64,000 nt of DNA from contig CAYZCX010000003.1 of NCBI GenBank assembly GCA_964477195.1, positions 1-64,000 of the forward strand, written 5' to 3'. This document shows, piece after piece, positions 34,489 to 43,078 of this stretch (its first letter is position 1; every line of letters starts with the position of its first letter). A program made the translations under genes and the position numbers. The notes below the pieces were generated by a model, which did no database searches, was not told the origin of the DNA, and saw nothing but the letters and a program-made list of their open reading frames with translations. The stretch is from JALRBM01 sp964477195. Lineage in GTDB: Bacteria > Patescibacteriota > Saccharimonadia > Saccharimonadales > Saccharimonadaceae.

Positions 34489-34569
34489 GTACACAATTTA
34501 TTTGGCTGCCGTCAGTTATTGCTGAGGAAATAGCCCTAGACGGCGGAGAGTCAAATTTATGTACAATTT
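34489..34569. repeat. Imperfect inverted repeat in a convergent gap
   Basis: GTACA and TGCCGTC at 34489-34513 match in reverse the GACGGCG and TGTAC at 34540-34565, with AAATTTAT-like bases between. It may be a structured RNA or terminator remnant. The rest of 34430-34646 shows no gene. Confidence 0.4.
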
Positions 34570-34646
34570 GATATCCTCCTACCATAGCTTAACAGCTGAT
34601 AAAAAAATATATCATGAATCGAGTGATAGTTGAGTAACTATACCAC

Positions 34647-35282
34647 CTATGGAGTGAGAAGGAGCCAAGCTTCGTAAATTAATTTTCCTAGGTCCTTAAA
34701 TTGTAGATTAAATAATAGACTTGTTGTTAAGGTCGAATACGTTAAAAGCGCTAATGCTAAAAAGATAATTTGTAAGTTAAGGTAATGGGCTTTAATTTGT
34801 GAAGATAATCCTTTTATCTTCTCCTGGATGAGTGCTGTAATATCTCCACGAGTCAAAACTTTTCCTCCAGCTATACTTTCTTTGACAGCACTTTTTGCAT
34901 CCGCCCAGTCTGTGTGAAACTTCTTGGCAAGGGCATAATGCATTATTCCAAAGAATAGCGACAAGATTAACATGTTACAACCAAGTATAGACATGCCTTT
35001 TTGATCTGGCGTTAATATTTTCATCAGCTCGCCATTACTGAAAACAACTATATTAGCTGTAATAAGTACTGTAGTTATCAGTATCAACTGGCTAGCTAGC
35101 CCGCGATCAGCCGAGTTCGCCTCTGTATCCGAACGACTCACGTCACCATTGAGATTTACGATTTGAGCATTGAGAAAATCTATATGTTTACTATTCTTTA
35201 GCGATAAGGGTATATCGTTTGATGAATCGTAATGTAATATTTTACTTTTCTTCTTCGATTTGGGTCTTGCTTTCATCTTCAC
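34647..35282 (-). CDS. Membrane protein with basic N-terminus, unknown
   Basis: 211 residues: a Lys/Arg-rich start (KARPKSKKKSK), a polar 60-residue stretch, then hydrophobic segments at about 65-85, 95-120 and 165-195. No family recognised. Its first 41 bases overlap the end of the gene upstream, and a second in-frame Met two codons in is possible. It sits beside the secretion cluster in convergent orientation and may be an accessory or host-interaction factor; this is inference only. Confidence 0.65.
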   Translation of the reverse strand: MKMKARPKSKKKSKILHYDSSNDIPLSLKNSKHIDFLNAQIVNLNGDVSRSDTEANSADRGLASQLILITTVLITANIVVFSNGELMKILTPDQKGMSILGCNMLILSLFFGIMHYALAKKFHTDWADAKSAVKESIAGGKVLTRGDITALIQEKIKGLSSQIKAHYLNLQIIFLALALLTYSTLTTSLLFNLQFKDLGKLIYEAWLLLTP

Positions 35283-35451
35283 TCTCGTCTACTTGAATGA
35301 AGGTTATGCTGTCAACGTGAGCACTATTCTTCTGAACACCTTCAGAATCTGGAACAACGGCTTTAATTGATGGAGTATTTTGATCACTCATAATACATAT
35401 TATTATGATCATTAAAATAATTATTACAAGCAGTAGTAGGGCTGTTATCAT
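35242..35451 (-). CDS. Short single-pass membrane protein with acidic tail
   Basis: 69 residues: hydrophobic ITALLLLVIIILMIIIICIM followed by a polar, acidic outer or cytoplasmic tail ending ESEDESKTQIEEEK. No family recognised. An internal Met (35391) with a nearby TAATAT box would give a soluble 49-residue version. Overlaps the basic-start membrane protein downstream, so the two probably form an operon, with opposite charge in the acidic tail of one and the basic start of the other. Confidence 0.5.
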   Translation of the reverse strand: MITALLLLVIIILMIIIICIMSDQNTPSIKAVVPDSEGVQKNSAHVDSITFIQVDESEDESKTQIEEEK

Positions 35452-35558
35452 CCTACGTTCTAATTATGGCGGGAATGGGTTTTTATACGGGCCTGGCTTG
35501 TGTTGTATATAGTTGAGCTATCTACACCTTAACCTCAAATACGCGATATAATATCTTT

Positions 35559-35786
35559 ATGATTAAGATCGTCGTAGATTACCAAGGGGAAAGAAGTATT
35601 GAGAGGTATGAGTTTCTTACATTTAACGAAGATTATCTTAAAAAACTAGACGAAATCGAAAAATATCAGGGAAAAATTGACTCTATTCAAGTGTATGATA
35701 CCGATAAAGGAGTAAAACTTGTCGACCATACAAATGTTGGTGTGGCCTTAAGACGAGCACGCCAATACGCTAAGAGATATTTTTAA
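35559..35786 (+). CDS. Small 75-residue protein, unknown
   Basis: Starts six bases after a TATAAT box (35547-35552), the leaderless pattern seen in many core genes, which supports it as real. Sequence IKIVVDYQGERSIERYEFLTFNEDYLKKLDEIEKYQ followed by a strand and a basic C-terminal helix (LRRARQYAKRYF). No family recognised. Its stop lies two bases from the end of the convergent winged-helix gene. Confidence 0.55.
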   Translation: MIKIVVDYQGERSIERYEFLTFNEDYLKKLDEIEKYQGKIDSIQVYDTDKGVKLVDHTNVGVALRRARQYAKRYF

Positions 35787-35788
35787 CT

Positions 35789-36520
35789 TCATGAAGTCTT
35801 TGGAAAATAGCCCGAAAACACCTCACTTTTGATTAGTGCATAGACATGCATTTCTTTAAGATTGCTTTCTATGAATCGCTTAAGTTTTTTCGCGTATCTA
35901 TCATTCTCGAGGACGGTCACGACAATAGGGAATTCCGTACCTGTATCATCCCAAGTGCCATTCTCGTAGTATTCTTCTAACAGCTTCAGTCCTCTTACTG
36001 TTGCAAAGAAGGGCTTTGAACCGTCGATATAATTCAGAAAGTAGTGGCTATCTTTCATACGAATATACGCATCGGGAAGAGGCGAGGGAAAGTATCCATA
36101 ATTATCTTTCTGGAGCTCGATTTTGGTGAAGAACTTCACCTTTGGTTCGAGCTCCCTCAATCGCAAGCTTATGGTAAGCACACTGATGCAGTGACTAACG
36201 AATTCTTCTGAGGCTTGCGTTGCTCGATATAGGTTTTTTATGTTGGCTTCGGGTTCATCACCTACTTTTTGAATCTCTCGCAGTCCATTAGGTTTTAGAT
36301 AGTACGCAGCTGGTTTCCCTGCTAGCTTGTAGCTGGACTCATAGCGTCTTCCTATTAGTCCTCTGTCTTCAAGTACCAGTAGTTGTCTGTACATATCTTT
36401 CTTATTAAAATACTGTGCAATTAAATCCCTAGAAGCAAATCGATACTTATATAAGACGCGTAAGACTTCAAGTTGGTTCGTGGTTAGTTGTTTACGGAAT
36501 TTAGGTATTTTTTTATACAT
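35789..36520 (-). CDS. Replication-relaxation (Replic_Relax) family winged-helix protein
   Basis: 243 residues. The N-terminal winged helix reads LTTNQLEVLRVLYKYRFASRDLIAQYF, then RQLLVLEDRGLIGRRYE, and YYLKPNGLREI. The rest resembles the Replic_Relax family found beside mobile-element transfer genes, thought to act in plasmid replication or relaxation-like DNA handling. It probably binds DNA; inverted repeats in the adjacent 36520-36737 gap are candidate sites. Its presence next to a type IV secretion cluster hints at an integrated-element origin for the region. Confidence 0.72.
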   Translation of the reverse strand: MYKKIPKFRKQLTTNQLEVLRVLYKYRFASRDLIAQYFNKKDMYRQLLVLEDRGLIGRRYESSYKLAGKPAAYYLKPNGLREIQKVGDEPEANIKNLYRATQASEEFVSHCISVLTISLRLRELEPKVKFFTKIELQKDNYGYFPSPLPDAYIRMKDSHYFLNYIDGSKPFFATVRGLKLLEEYYENGTWDDTGTEFPIVVTVLENDRYAKKLKRFIESNLKEMHVYALIKSEVFSGYFPKTS

Positions 36521-36599
36521 AGATTATCTTTTATATATATTTATATATTAAAGAAGAGAAAATAAAAGGATAAATACAGCAGTACATAAAGAAAATAGT

Positions 36600-36675
36600 T
36601 ACAATATCGGTATTGTATACAAAAAAGGTAATTTTGTGCCAAGAATATTGTCATTAAAGATGATGCCAATATTCT
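36600..36675. repeat. Two inverted repeats upstream of the Replic_Relax gene
   Basis: TACAATA (36600-36606) with TATTGTA (36611-36617), and AGAATATTG (36642-36650) with CAATATTCT (36667-36675). Both are perfect. They lie in a 216-base AT-rich gap between divergent genes and are candidate operators or an origin-like site. No ORF is seen in the gap. Confidence 0.5.
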
Positions 36676-36736
36676 AAATATTAACTATACACATAATATG
36701 GTCTTAAATTTAGATTTTTTGGTATACTGGTGAACT

Positions 36737-37252
36737 ATGTGGGAAAAGCATAGGCATTATGGATTTACAATTGTTGAATTACTCGTAGTTATCGCGGTCA
36801 TTGCGATACTAGCAGCAATAGTGATGGCATTATTTAGCAATATACAAAATAGATCTCACGATAGCTCAATACAAAACGCACTTACACAATTTGCCAAAAA
36901 GTACGAATTATACAAGATAAGTAGTACTTCTAGCCTCTATCCCGCGGGTAATATCCAGATGGGTGAGCTCGGAATAAAAGTCAGCAATAAAAGCTCTTTT
37001 GATACATCCTCAAGCATAAACTACAATCTTCTCAATTGTACCGGTAGTCCAGCTGGTATAAACTTCGCGCTACTTGCAATTAGTAAATCTGGAAAGAAAT
37101 ATTATGTAAGTTCAGATAGCGGGGGAGTTAAAGAGTATACAGGTGCTGCAGTGTGGGGGGACGTGGCAATGTGCAGCTCCGTATTGGCTTCTTCTAGTGC
37201 TAACGGGGCAGGGTATGCACAAAGCGGTGGTTGGCGTAGCTGGACAAACTGA
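36737..37252 (+). CDS. Type IV pilin-like protein
   Basis: 171 residues. Prepilin leader MWEKHRHYG cleaved before FTIVELLVVIAVIAILAAIVM, with Glu at mature position 5 and the long hydrophobic alpha-1 helix. The globular part is Ser/Asn/Gly rich with Cys pairs (NCTG and AMCSS). Major or minor pilin for the type IV pilus whose assembly genes lie at 49.6-55.8 kb. ATG is eight bases after TATACT (36723-36728). Confidence 0.88.
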   Translation: MWEKHRHYGFTIVELLVVIAVIAILAAIVMALFSNIQNRSHDSSIQNALTQFAKKYELYKISSTSSLYPAGNIQMGELGIKVSNKSSFDTSSSINYNLLNCTGSPAGINFALLAISKSGKKYYVSSDSGGVKEYTGAAVWGDVAMCSSVLASSSANGAGYAQSGGWRSWTN

Positions 37253-37343
37253 ACATAGGAGAGCTCTCATTCGTGGTCTAACAGGGAATAAGTGGTATAA
37301 TAAAGATAATTGAATGAGATAAACCACAAACGGAGATTCTACT

Positions 37344-38054
37344 ATGTCAGGACACAGCAAATGGTCGACTATTAAACGCGAAAAAGGTGCCAAAGACGCG
37401 AAGAGGGGAGCTGTCTTTACAAAAATCGGGAACCAAATCGCTATTGCCGCACGCGGTGGTACGGACCCAACGATGAACTCGAGCTTGGCTCTAGCTATCG
37501 AGAAAGCTAAACAGGCAAATATGCCTAATGCAAATATACAGCGCGCTATTGATCGAGTGAATGATAAGAATGCCGCTGTCCTTGAAGAGGCTACTTACGA
37601 AGGATACGGGCCAGGTGGTGTCGGTCTAATAGTAGAGGTGGCCACAGACAACAAGAATCGTACATACCCAGAAGTGCGAACAGCTTTTACAAAAAATGGC
37701 GGATCGATGGCCGAGCCGGGAAGCGTGGCATTCCAGTTTACGCGTAAAGGTGTGATTCGTGTAGCGGCAATTGGTGAAGAGGTACTGCTGACAATCCTTG
37801 AGGCGGGTGCAGAAGATGCGGTTGAAGAAGATGACGGCATTACAGTTTATACTGATCAAAGAGATCTTGCAAAAGTCCGAACAGCGCTTCTTGAGGCGGG
37901 ACTTGAGGTAAGAGAAGCGGAACTTCAGTATGTGCCTAATGCGTTGATTGAGGTAACTGACGAGGAGACTTCAAGGAAAGTACTAAAGCTTCTAGACGCA
38001 TTAGATGATCTTGACGATGTCGTAAACGTTCACACGAACGCAAACCTAGGGTAG
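37344..38054 (+). CDS. YebC/PmpR family protein
   Basis: 236 residues, full length for the family. GHSKWSTIKREKGAKDAKRG at the N-terminus, NMPNANIQRAIDR, EGYGPGGVGLIVEVATDNKNRT, and a final VHTNANL are diagnostic. YebC proteins were described as transcription regulators and more recently as factors that help ribosomes at proline stretches. It has a leader of about 55 bases and ACGGAG before the ATG, unlike its leaderless neighbours. Located upstream of ruvC, a common arrangement. Confidence 0.95.
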   Translation: MSGHSKWSTIKREKGAKDAKRGAVFTKIGNQIAIAARGGTDPTMNSSLALAIEKAKQANMPNANIQRAIDRVNDKNAAVLEEATYEGYGPGGVGLIVEVATDNKNRTYPEVRTAFTKNGGSMAEPGSVAFQFTRKGVIRVAAIGEEVLLTILEAGAEDAVEEDDGITVYTDQRDLAKVRTALLEAGLEVREAELQYVPNALIEVTDEETSRKVLKLLDALDDLDDVVNVHTNANLG

Positions 38055-38059
38055 TGCTG

Positions 38060-38353
38060 CTACAGGGTAACCGTCTCAACGTGGCTGTCTTTACAGTGTC
38101 TTACCACTTCGTGTAATTGTTCTCTGAAAATGTTCCGTCTTTGAAAATCTACTAAATCATCAGCGTTCTGAAAAAAGATCTTTAGTGTGCACTTTTTCTT
38201 AGGCTTGAATGGATTATAGCTTGGTTTGTCTATGACATTACCAAGTTTTGTTGCGCTAGAGAGTTGTGCGATTTGACCCAAAGACTTCACGACCTTATGT
38301 CTACGAAAAGCCCTAGGCTTGGCTGTAATAGATAAAGCGGGTAGATTGCTCAT
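38060..38353 (-). CDS. Small basic protein, unknown
   Basis: 97 residues when started at 38353, eight bases after a TATGCT box with TTGCGC 17 bases upstream. Sequence is basic (KPRAFRRHKVVKSLGQIAQLSSATKLG, FKPKKKCTLKIFFQ) and ends in a helix with Cys and His. No family recognised. A longer frame reaches 38428. It lies on the minus strand between yebC and ruvC with little space on either side, which lowers confidence. Confidence 0.5.
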   Translation of the reverse strand: MSNLPALSITAKPRAFRRHKVVKSLGQIAQLSSATKLGNVIDKPSYNPFKPKKKCTLKIFFQNADDLVDFQRRNIFREQLHEVVRHCKDSHVETVTL

Positions 38354-38449
38354 AAGCATTAAGCATAACCTACACATATTATACGCGCAAGACTGTTTCA
38401 TGGATTGATAATAAACGTATGGTATCAATGATGACGTATACTAGAAGAG

Positions 38450-38923
38450 ATGCGAATCATAGGGATTGACCCAGGTACGGGTATTTTAGGCTTTGGCGTA
38501 ATAGACGCGGTGAAGGGGAAGACTATGCTTGTTGAAGCTGGTGTTATCACTACCCCACCCCACACTCCCCTTCCCGACCGTCTTGAAGAAATTTACAACG
38601 GACTCACGGATATCATCGCGGCGACAAAGCCAGAAATTATGGCGATCGAAAAGTTATTTTTCGCGCAAAATGTCACCACTGCTATGAGTGTCTCGCATGC
38701 TCGTGGCGTTGCAATGTTAACAGGAAAACAAGCTCAGCTACCGATAGAAGAGTACACACCGCTGCAGATTAAGCAGACGATTACTGGATATGGAAAAGCG
38801 ACCAAAAAACAAGTACAAGAAATGGTTCGGATCCAGCTTGGCCTTAAAGACATCCCCAAGCCGGACGACTGCGCTGATGCACTCGCTGCGGCGATCATGT
38901 GTGCATTTATGACCCGAGTATAA
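38450..38923 (+). CDS. ruvC: Holliday junction resolvase RuvC
   Basis: 157 residues. Cuts Holliday junctions symmetrically together with RuvAB. Catalytic acidic residues are in place: Asp7 in GIDPGTGILGFG, the Glu in MAIEKLFFAQN, and the Asp pair in KPDDCADALAAA near the C-terminus. ATG is seven bases after TATACT (38437-38442), so leaderless. ruvA lies 3.6 kb downstream, separated by a GC-rich unit and a PBP gene. Confidence 0.96.
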   Translation: MRIIGIDPGTGILGFGVIDAVKGKTMLVEAGVITTPPHTPLPDRLEEIYNGLTDIIAATKPEIMAIEKLFFAQNVTTAMSVSHARGVAMLTGKQAQLPIEEYTPLQIKQTITGYGKATKKQVQEMVRIQLGLKDIPKPDDCADALAAAIMCAFMTRV

Positions 38924-38971
38924 AAGAAACCTCTACTTTATACGGAGTTGGTATAAAACAGGGGCTTTCCT

Positions 38972-39008
38972 GCGAGTGGGGAATGTATCAGGTACATTCC
39001 CCACTCGC
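38972..39008 (-). terminator. Long hairpin after the 334-residue GC-rich gene
   Basis: GCGAGTGGGGAATGTA and TACATTCCCCACTCGC are perfect 16-base complements around a five-base loop; reading leftwards the stem is followed by AGGAAAGCCCCTGTTTTA. Begins six bases past the stop. Confidence 0.85.
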
Positions 39009-39014
39009 ATGTTG

Positions 39015-40019
39015 CTAGGCGAGTCCGAGGTGGCGAGCGATCTGCTCCCAGGTCATGTTGGTGACGTTGTAGGAGTTGTGGTGACCGCTGCGGCTGACAT
39101 CCCCTCGCGGGGGCATGATGAGATCCGCCACGTTGCTGTGGCCGTCCAGCTTGCCGCCGTCCAACACCACGATCCGTCGGACGGTGTTGTTGTGTCCGTC
39201 CATGTCGATGCGCTCGCACACCTTGTCGTATGCGCTGCGGTTGTGCCCGTCGATCCGGAGGACTGCCGGGAACATGGCGGCGTGCTGACGGACGAGGTCT
39301 TCGTAGTCGATCCCGGAGGATCGGCTGTTCGACGCGCCGCCCGCGGTGAAGCTGCTGTTGCCGTCGTTGCCGGTGAACTGGCCCAGCAGCTGCTGGGCCT
39401 GCGACTCGGACATGCGACAGATGATGCTCTGGGCCACGACGTTACCGCTGTTCACGGCACGCTCGTAGTCCTCGATGATGCGTCGGGCGCGTCGGGGGAG
39501 CGTGTCTCCGAACAGTTGCTCGAACAGCTCCTCCTGGGCGAACTCGTCCAGGTCACGGGGCATCGCCTCGTGGTTGGTGATGAGTGCCCAGGTGAGCGCC
39601 TTGACGATCTTCTCGTCCAGGTCACTGAGGACCAGGCCGAGACCGAACTTGTCGGGCGCGCCCACGTAGACGATGTCGAGCGTCACCGGGTTGAGGATCA
39701 CCATGCGGTTCAGGTCGAACGCCTGCTCGATGGTGACCGGGAACTGACCGGCGACCTTGCGGGTCTTCTGGCCGAACGTCGTGGCGAGCATCGCGATGTA
39801 CTTCGCGGTCTCATCGACGTTGATGCCGTCGGCATCCGGGACGATGATCTCGTCCGTCTTGCTCAGTGCGGCCTGCACGTCGTCGTGGGCCCTGAGGACC
39901 TTGATGATCTTGGCGCGGTCACCTTCGCCCCCGACCAGCTTCTGAAGCAAGTCCTTGACGGACAGCTCCTCGAGCGGGGTCGGGGTCTCCAGGATGAACC
40001 GCTGCGGCTGCTCGGTCAC
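39015..40019 (-). CDS. Uncharacterised 334-residue protein, GC-rich unit
   Basis: Not recognised. Predicted soluble, helical in the first two thirds (SVKDLLQKLVGG, GINVDETAKYIAMLATTFG, EFAQEELFEQLFGDTLPRRARRII) with a strand-rich last third containing repeated DGH motifs (RIDGHNRSA, DMDGHNNTV, KLDGHSNV) spaced about 20 residues apart, which could bind metal. Start chosen as GTG at 40017-40019: GAGGAG lies just upstream, while the frame extends to 40100 across the leader. Promoter and terminator mark it as single-gene. By hand count 39121-39180 is 40/60 G+C. Confidence 0.68.
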   Translation of the reverse strand: MTEQPQRFILETPTPLEELSVKDLLQKLVGGEGDRAKIIKVLRAHDDVQAALSKTDEIIVPDADGINVDETAKYIAMLATTFGQKTRKVAGQFPVTIEQAFDLNRMVILNPVTLDIVYVGAPDKFGLGLVLSDLDEKIVKALTWALITNHEAMPRDLDEFAQEELFEQLFGDTLPRRARRIIEDYERAVNSGNVVAQSIICRMSESQAQQLLGQFTGNDGNSSFTAGGASNSRSSGIDYEDLVRQHAAMFPAVLRIDGHNRSAYDKVCERIDMDGHNNTVRRIVVLDGGKLDGHSNVADLIMPPRGDVSRSGHHNSYNVTNMTWEQIARHLGLA

Positions 40020-40088
40020 TTTTTTCTCCTCGGGTTGTCGATGAACATGCTTGTAGAAGGGTTTCCAGTGAAGCACTGCAACCTTTTT

Positions 40089-40117
40089 ATTATAACACAA
40101 AAATATGTCAGAGTCAA
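40089..40117 (-). promoter_or_regulatory. Promoter of the 334-residue GC-rich gene
   Basis: Reading leftwards TTGACT (40112-40117), 17-base spacer, TATAAT (40089-40094). Leader of about 65 bases. Confidence 0.8.
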
Positions 40118-40195
40118 TAATCGGTATCTGTAAAAGTAGAATATAATTGCTAATTTAAGGCTGTTGTCAGTGGATTTGGTATAATGAGATGCATA

Positions 40196-42475
40196 ATGAT
40201 CCGCGAAGGAAGATACACCAAGAAGGTGACAAAGGTTCGTCAGGCACGTCGTACGGGCAAGCGCGGATGGCGATGGTTTAGAAATCTCTCAAAACCAAAG
40301 AAGATTATGGTTATTGCCGGACCGATTCTGGCTTTTCTTATTATTACTCCCCTGCTCACATATCTTTATTATGCCAACGATATCTCCGATCAAGAACGGC
40401 TGATGAACCGAAATAACACAGGGGTAGCATTGGTCGACAAGAACGGTGAGACTTTCTATACAGTTGGCAAGGCAGCTCATCGTCAACTAGTGCCGCTCGA
40501 CGGGATATCTGAGGATATGAAGCATGCCGTAATTGCCTCGGAGGATAAGGACTTTTATCAGCATGATGGATTTTCGGTACCAGGGATTATACGGTCACTT
40601 TTCAATAATGTCTCTGCCGGAAGCATTACCGGAGGTGGCTCGACACTGACGCAGCAGCTAGCGAAGAATACACTCCTGAGTGAGAATCAGACGTTCCTGA
40701 GGAAATATCAGGAGTTGTTTATCGCGGTCGCTATCGAGCAGCAATACAGTAAAGATCAGATTCTCGATATGTATCTTAACTCCGTATTTTACGGTGAAAA
40801 TGCCTTTGGAATTGAAGATGCGGCAAAGATCTATTTTGGAAAATCTCCGAAGGATTTGGATTTAGCCGAGAGTGCAATGCTCGTCGGCGTCCTGCCTGCT
40901 CCGAGCGCGTATTCACCGATTAGCGGTAATCCTGAGTATGCTAAAGAACGACAAACGACTGTCCTCGGACGTATGGTAACGAATGGCTATATTACCGATG
41001 CGCAAAAACAGGCGGCGCTGGCTGAGTCACTTGCCTATGCGCCGCAAACCAATACGAATAATAGCGAGGCGCCGCACTTTGCCGAAATGGTCATGCAGGA
41101 GCTTTACGATAAATACGGCGAAGAAACGGTGACTCGTTCGGGCTATCAAGTGAAGACATCGCTAGATCTTAACCTGCAGCGTCAGCTAAAAGAAGATGTT
41201 GCAAAACAAATGAGCTTTATCCAGAAAAATGGCGGATCAAATGCGGGTGCAGTCGCGATCGATCCAACGAACGGAGAAGTTCGCGCGCTAGTAGGAAGTG
41301 CCGATTGGAATAACGCCGAGTGGGGCAAGGTAAATATGGCAACCACGGCACGTCAGCCGGGTTCGAGTTTTAAATCGATATATTATGCGGGCGCTCTCGC
41401 TGACGGGACAATCACACCAGCGACAATCCTCCATGATAAATTGACGGATTTTGGTGGATATACGCCACTTGATGCCGATAAGAAATTCCGAGGCGATGTC
41501 ACGGTGAGAAGTGCCATAAGTCAATCTCTTAACATTCCGAGTGTCGAGGTGATGCAAAAATACGGTGTCTCTGAAGCGGTGAAAACGGCAAAGCAGCTTG
41601 GTATTACCACGCTGGATGAGAACAAAAACTACGGTCTATCGCTTGCGCTGGGATCTGCTGAAGTTCCGTTACTACAAATGACAAATGCATATGCAGCGTT
41701 TGCCAACCAAGGTCAGCAATACTCTCCGACGATTATTAATTCCATTAAGAACAAGTTTGATTCGACGATATTTACTGCATCTGAGAAACCTCGAACCGCC
41801 ATTAGTTCCCAAGGCGCATTTCTTATCTCGAGTATTTTATCTGATAATAGCGCTCGGGCGCCAATCTTTGGCTCATCTTTGACGGTTCCCGGACGAACGG
41901 CAGCTGTAAAGACGGGAACGACGGACGATTCACGCGATGCTTGGACGATAGGCTATACGCCACAGATGGTAGTCGGAGTATGGGTGGGTAATAACAATAA
42001 CGCCGTTATGAAAAATGGTGGATCGGGTATGGCGGGTCCGATCTGGATCAATGCGATGAAACAGGCGCTCAGCGGAGTGCCAAATACGCCGTTTACTGTC
42101 CCAAGCGGCGTGATTCAGAAACCTGTCTGTCGAGGTGATGGAGGCCTCGCGAGTACGAGTGGAACAAATACCTACAACGAATATTTCCTTTCGAGCGCAC
42201 TTCCCTCCAATACCTGTAACGCGCAGCAGAAACAAGAAGAACCAGTGAAAAAAGAAGAAGAGCCAGCGACGGACGAAACTAAGAATCAGAACACAAGTGG
42301 CTCCGGAAATGGCAATACGAATGGCACTGGAAATGGTACAGGTAATTCAGGTACCGGAGGGACGGGCGGCACGGGAACCGGAAATGGCTCTGGAAACGGT
42401 TCGGGAGGTGGTACCGGGACGGGTGGCACTGGTGGCGGCACGACACCTCCAACCGGAAACATTCTCAATCCGTAG
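40196..42475 (+). CDS. Class A penicillin-binding protein (PBP1A-type)
   Basis: About 759 residues. Bifunctional peptidoglycan synthase. N-terminal cytoplasmic basic stretch, one membrane segment, GT51 transglycosylase domain (ASEDKDFYQHDGFSVPGI with the catalytic Glu, GGGSTLTQQLAKN), transpeptidase domain with PGSSFKSIYY (SxxK), SQSLNIP (SxN) and KTGTTDDSRDAW (KTG). The C-terminus is a long low-complexity tail of Gly, Asn and Thr preceded by an acidic EEPVKKEEEPATDE stretch, outside the membrane. Start at 40196 rather than 40184, because TATAAT occupies 40180-40185. Ends 26 bases before ruvA. Confidence 0.94.
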   Translation: MIREGRYTKKVTKVRQARRTGKRGWRWFRNLSKPKKIMVIAGPILAFLIITPLLTYLYYANDISDQERLMNRNNTGVALVDKNGETFYTVGKAAHRQLVPLDGISEDMKHAVIASEDKDFYQHDGFSVPGIIRSLFNNVSAGSITGGGSTLTQQLAKNTLLSENQTFLRKYQELFIAVAIEQQYSKDQILDMYLNSVFYGENAFGIEDAAKIYFGKSPKDLDLAESAMLVGVLPAPSAYSPISGNPEYAKERQTTVLGRMVTNGYITDAQKQAALAESLAYAPQTNTNNSEAPHFAEMVMQELYDKYGEETVTRSGYQVKTSLDLNLQRQLKEDVAKQMSFIQKNGGSNAGAVAIDPTNGEVRALVGSADWNNAEWGKVNMATTARQPGSSFKSIYYAGALADGTITPATILHDKLTDFGGYTPLDADKKFRGDVTVRSAISQSLNIPSVEVMQKYGVSEAVKTAKQLGITTLDENKNYGLSLALGSAEVPLLQMTNAYAAFANQGQQYSPTIINSIKNKFDSTIFTASEKPRTAISSQGAFLISSILSDNSARAPIFGSSLTVPGRTAAVKTGTTDDSRDAWTIGYTPQMVVGVWVGNNNNAVMKNGGSGMAGPIWINAMKQALSGVPNTPFTVPSGVIQKPVCRGDGGLASTSGTNTYNEYFLSSALPSNTCNAQQKQEEPVKKEEEPATDETKNQNTSGSGNGNTNGTGNGTGNSGTGGTGGTGTGNGSGNGSGGGTGTGGTGGGTTPPTGNILNP

Positions 42476-42501
42476 GCGACAGGTGTGTCATAATAGATCG
42501 T

Positions 42502-43077
42502 ATGATTGCACATGTATCTGGAATAGTGGCCGAAAAATTTAACTCATCCGTTATCGTTGACGTACACGGTGTGGGATACGAAGTAGCGGTGGCGCTTGGT
42601 GATTTTGACCGCGCGCTGCTAAATGAACCCGTCAAATTTTATACGTATCATCACATCCGCGAGCAGTCGCAGGAGCTGTTTGGATTTAGTAGTCTTGCCG
42701 CAAAAAAGTTATTTGAAATGCTTATTACCGTACAGGGCGTGGGTCCGAAAGCAGCGCTTGCTATTTTGAGCCTTGGCGAGAGTGAAATCGTCCGAAACGC
42801 GCTTGCAAATGGTGACGTGGCGTTTATTACAAAAGCTACAGGTGTAGGGAAGCGGATTGCCGAACGTGTGGTGGTTGACCTCCAGGACAAAGTTGGATTG
42901 CCGCTTCGTACGGATACATCAACCCTCGGCATTTCTCAGCCGATTAATCATGCTGATGAAGCACTTGAGGCGCTCATGGCGCTCGGCTACAACCTTGCCG
43001 ATGCTACTCGCGCCCTCGAAGGCATACCTATGGATCTCTCCACGGCAGACCGTGTGACGCAGGCGCTTAAAGGATAG
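42502..43077 (+). CDS. ruvA: Holliday junction branch-migration protein RuvA
   Basis: 191 residues, close to the family length. Binds the junction and recruits RuvB. MIAHVSGIVAEKFNSSVIVDVHGVGYEV (OB fold), helix-hairpin-helix repeats VQGVGPKAALAIL and ATGVGKRIAERVV, and a C-terminal domain with EALMALGYNLADATRAL. ATG seven bases after CATAAT (42489-42494). Confidence 0.95.
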   Translation: MIAHVSGIVAEKFNSSVIVDVHGVGYEVAVALGDFDRALLNEPVKFYTYHHIREQSQELFGFSSLAAKKLFEMLITVQGVGPKAALAILSLGESEIVRNALANGDVAFITKATGVGKRIAERVVVDLQDKVGLPLRTDTSTLGISQPINHADEALEALMALGYNLADATRALEGIPMDLSTADRVTQALKG

Positions 43078-43078
43078 C

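Noticed and set aside
38976..40133. Long plus-strand open frame of 385 codons opposite the 334-residue GC-rich gene
   Set aside because: Dominated by Val, Asp, Leu and His as expected of the antisense of a GC-rich gene. The minus strand has the promoter, Shine-Dalgarno, GTG start and terminator.
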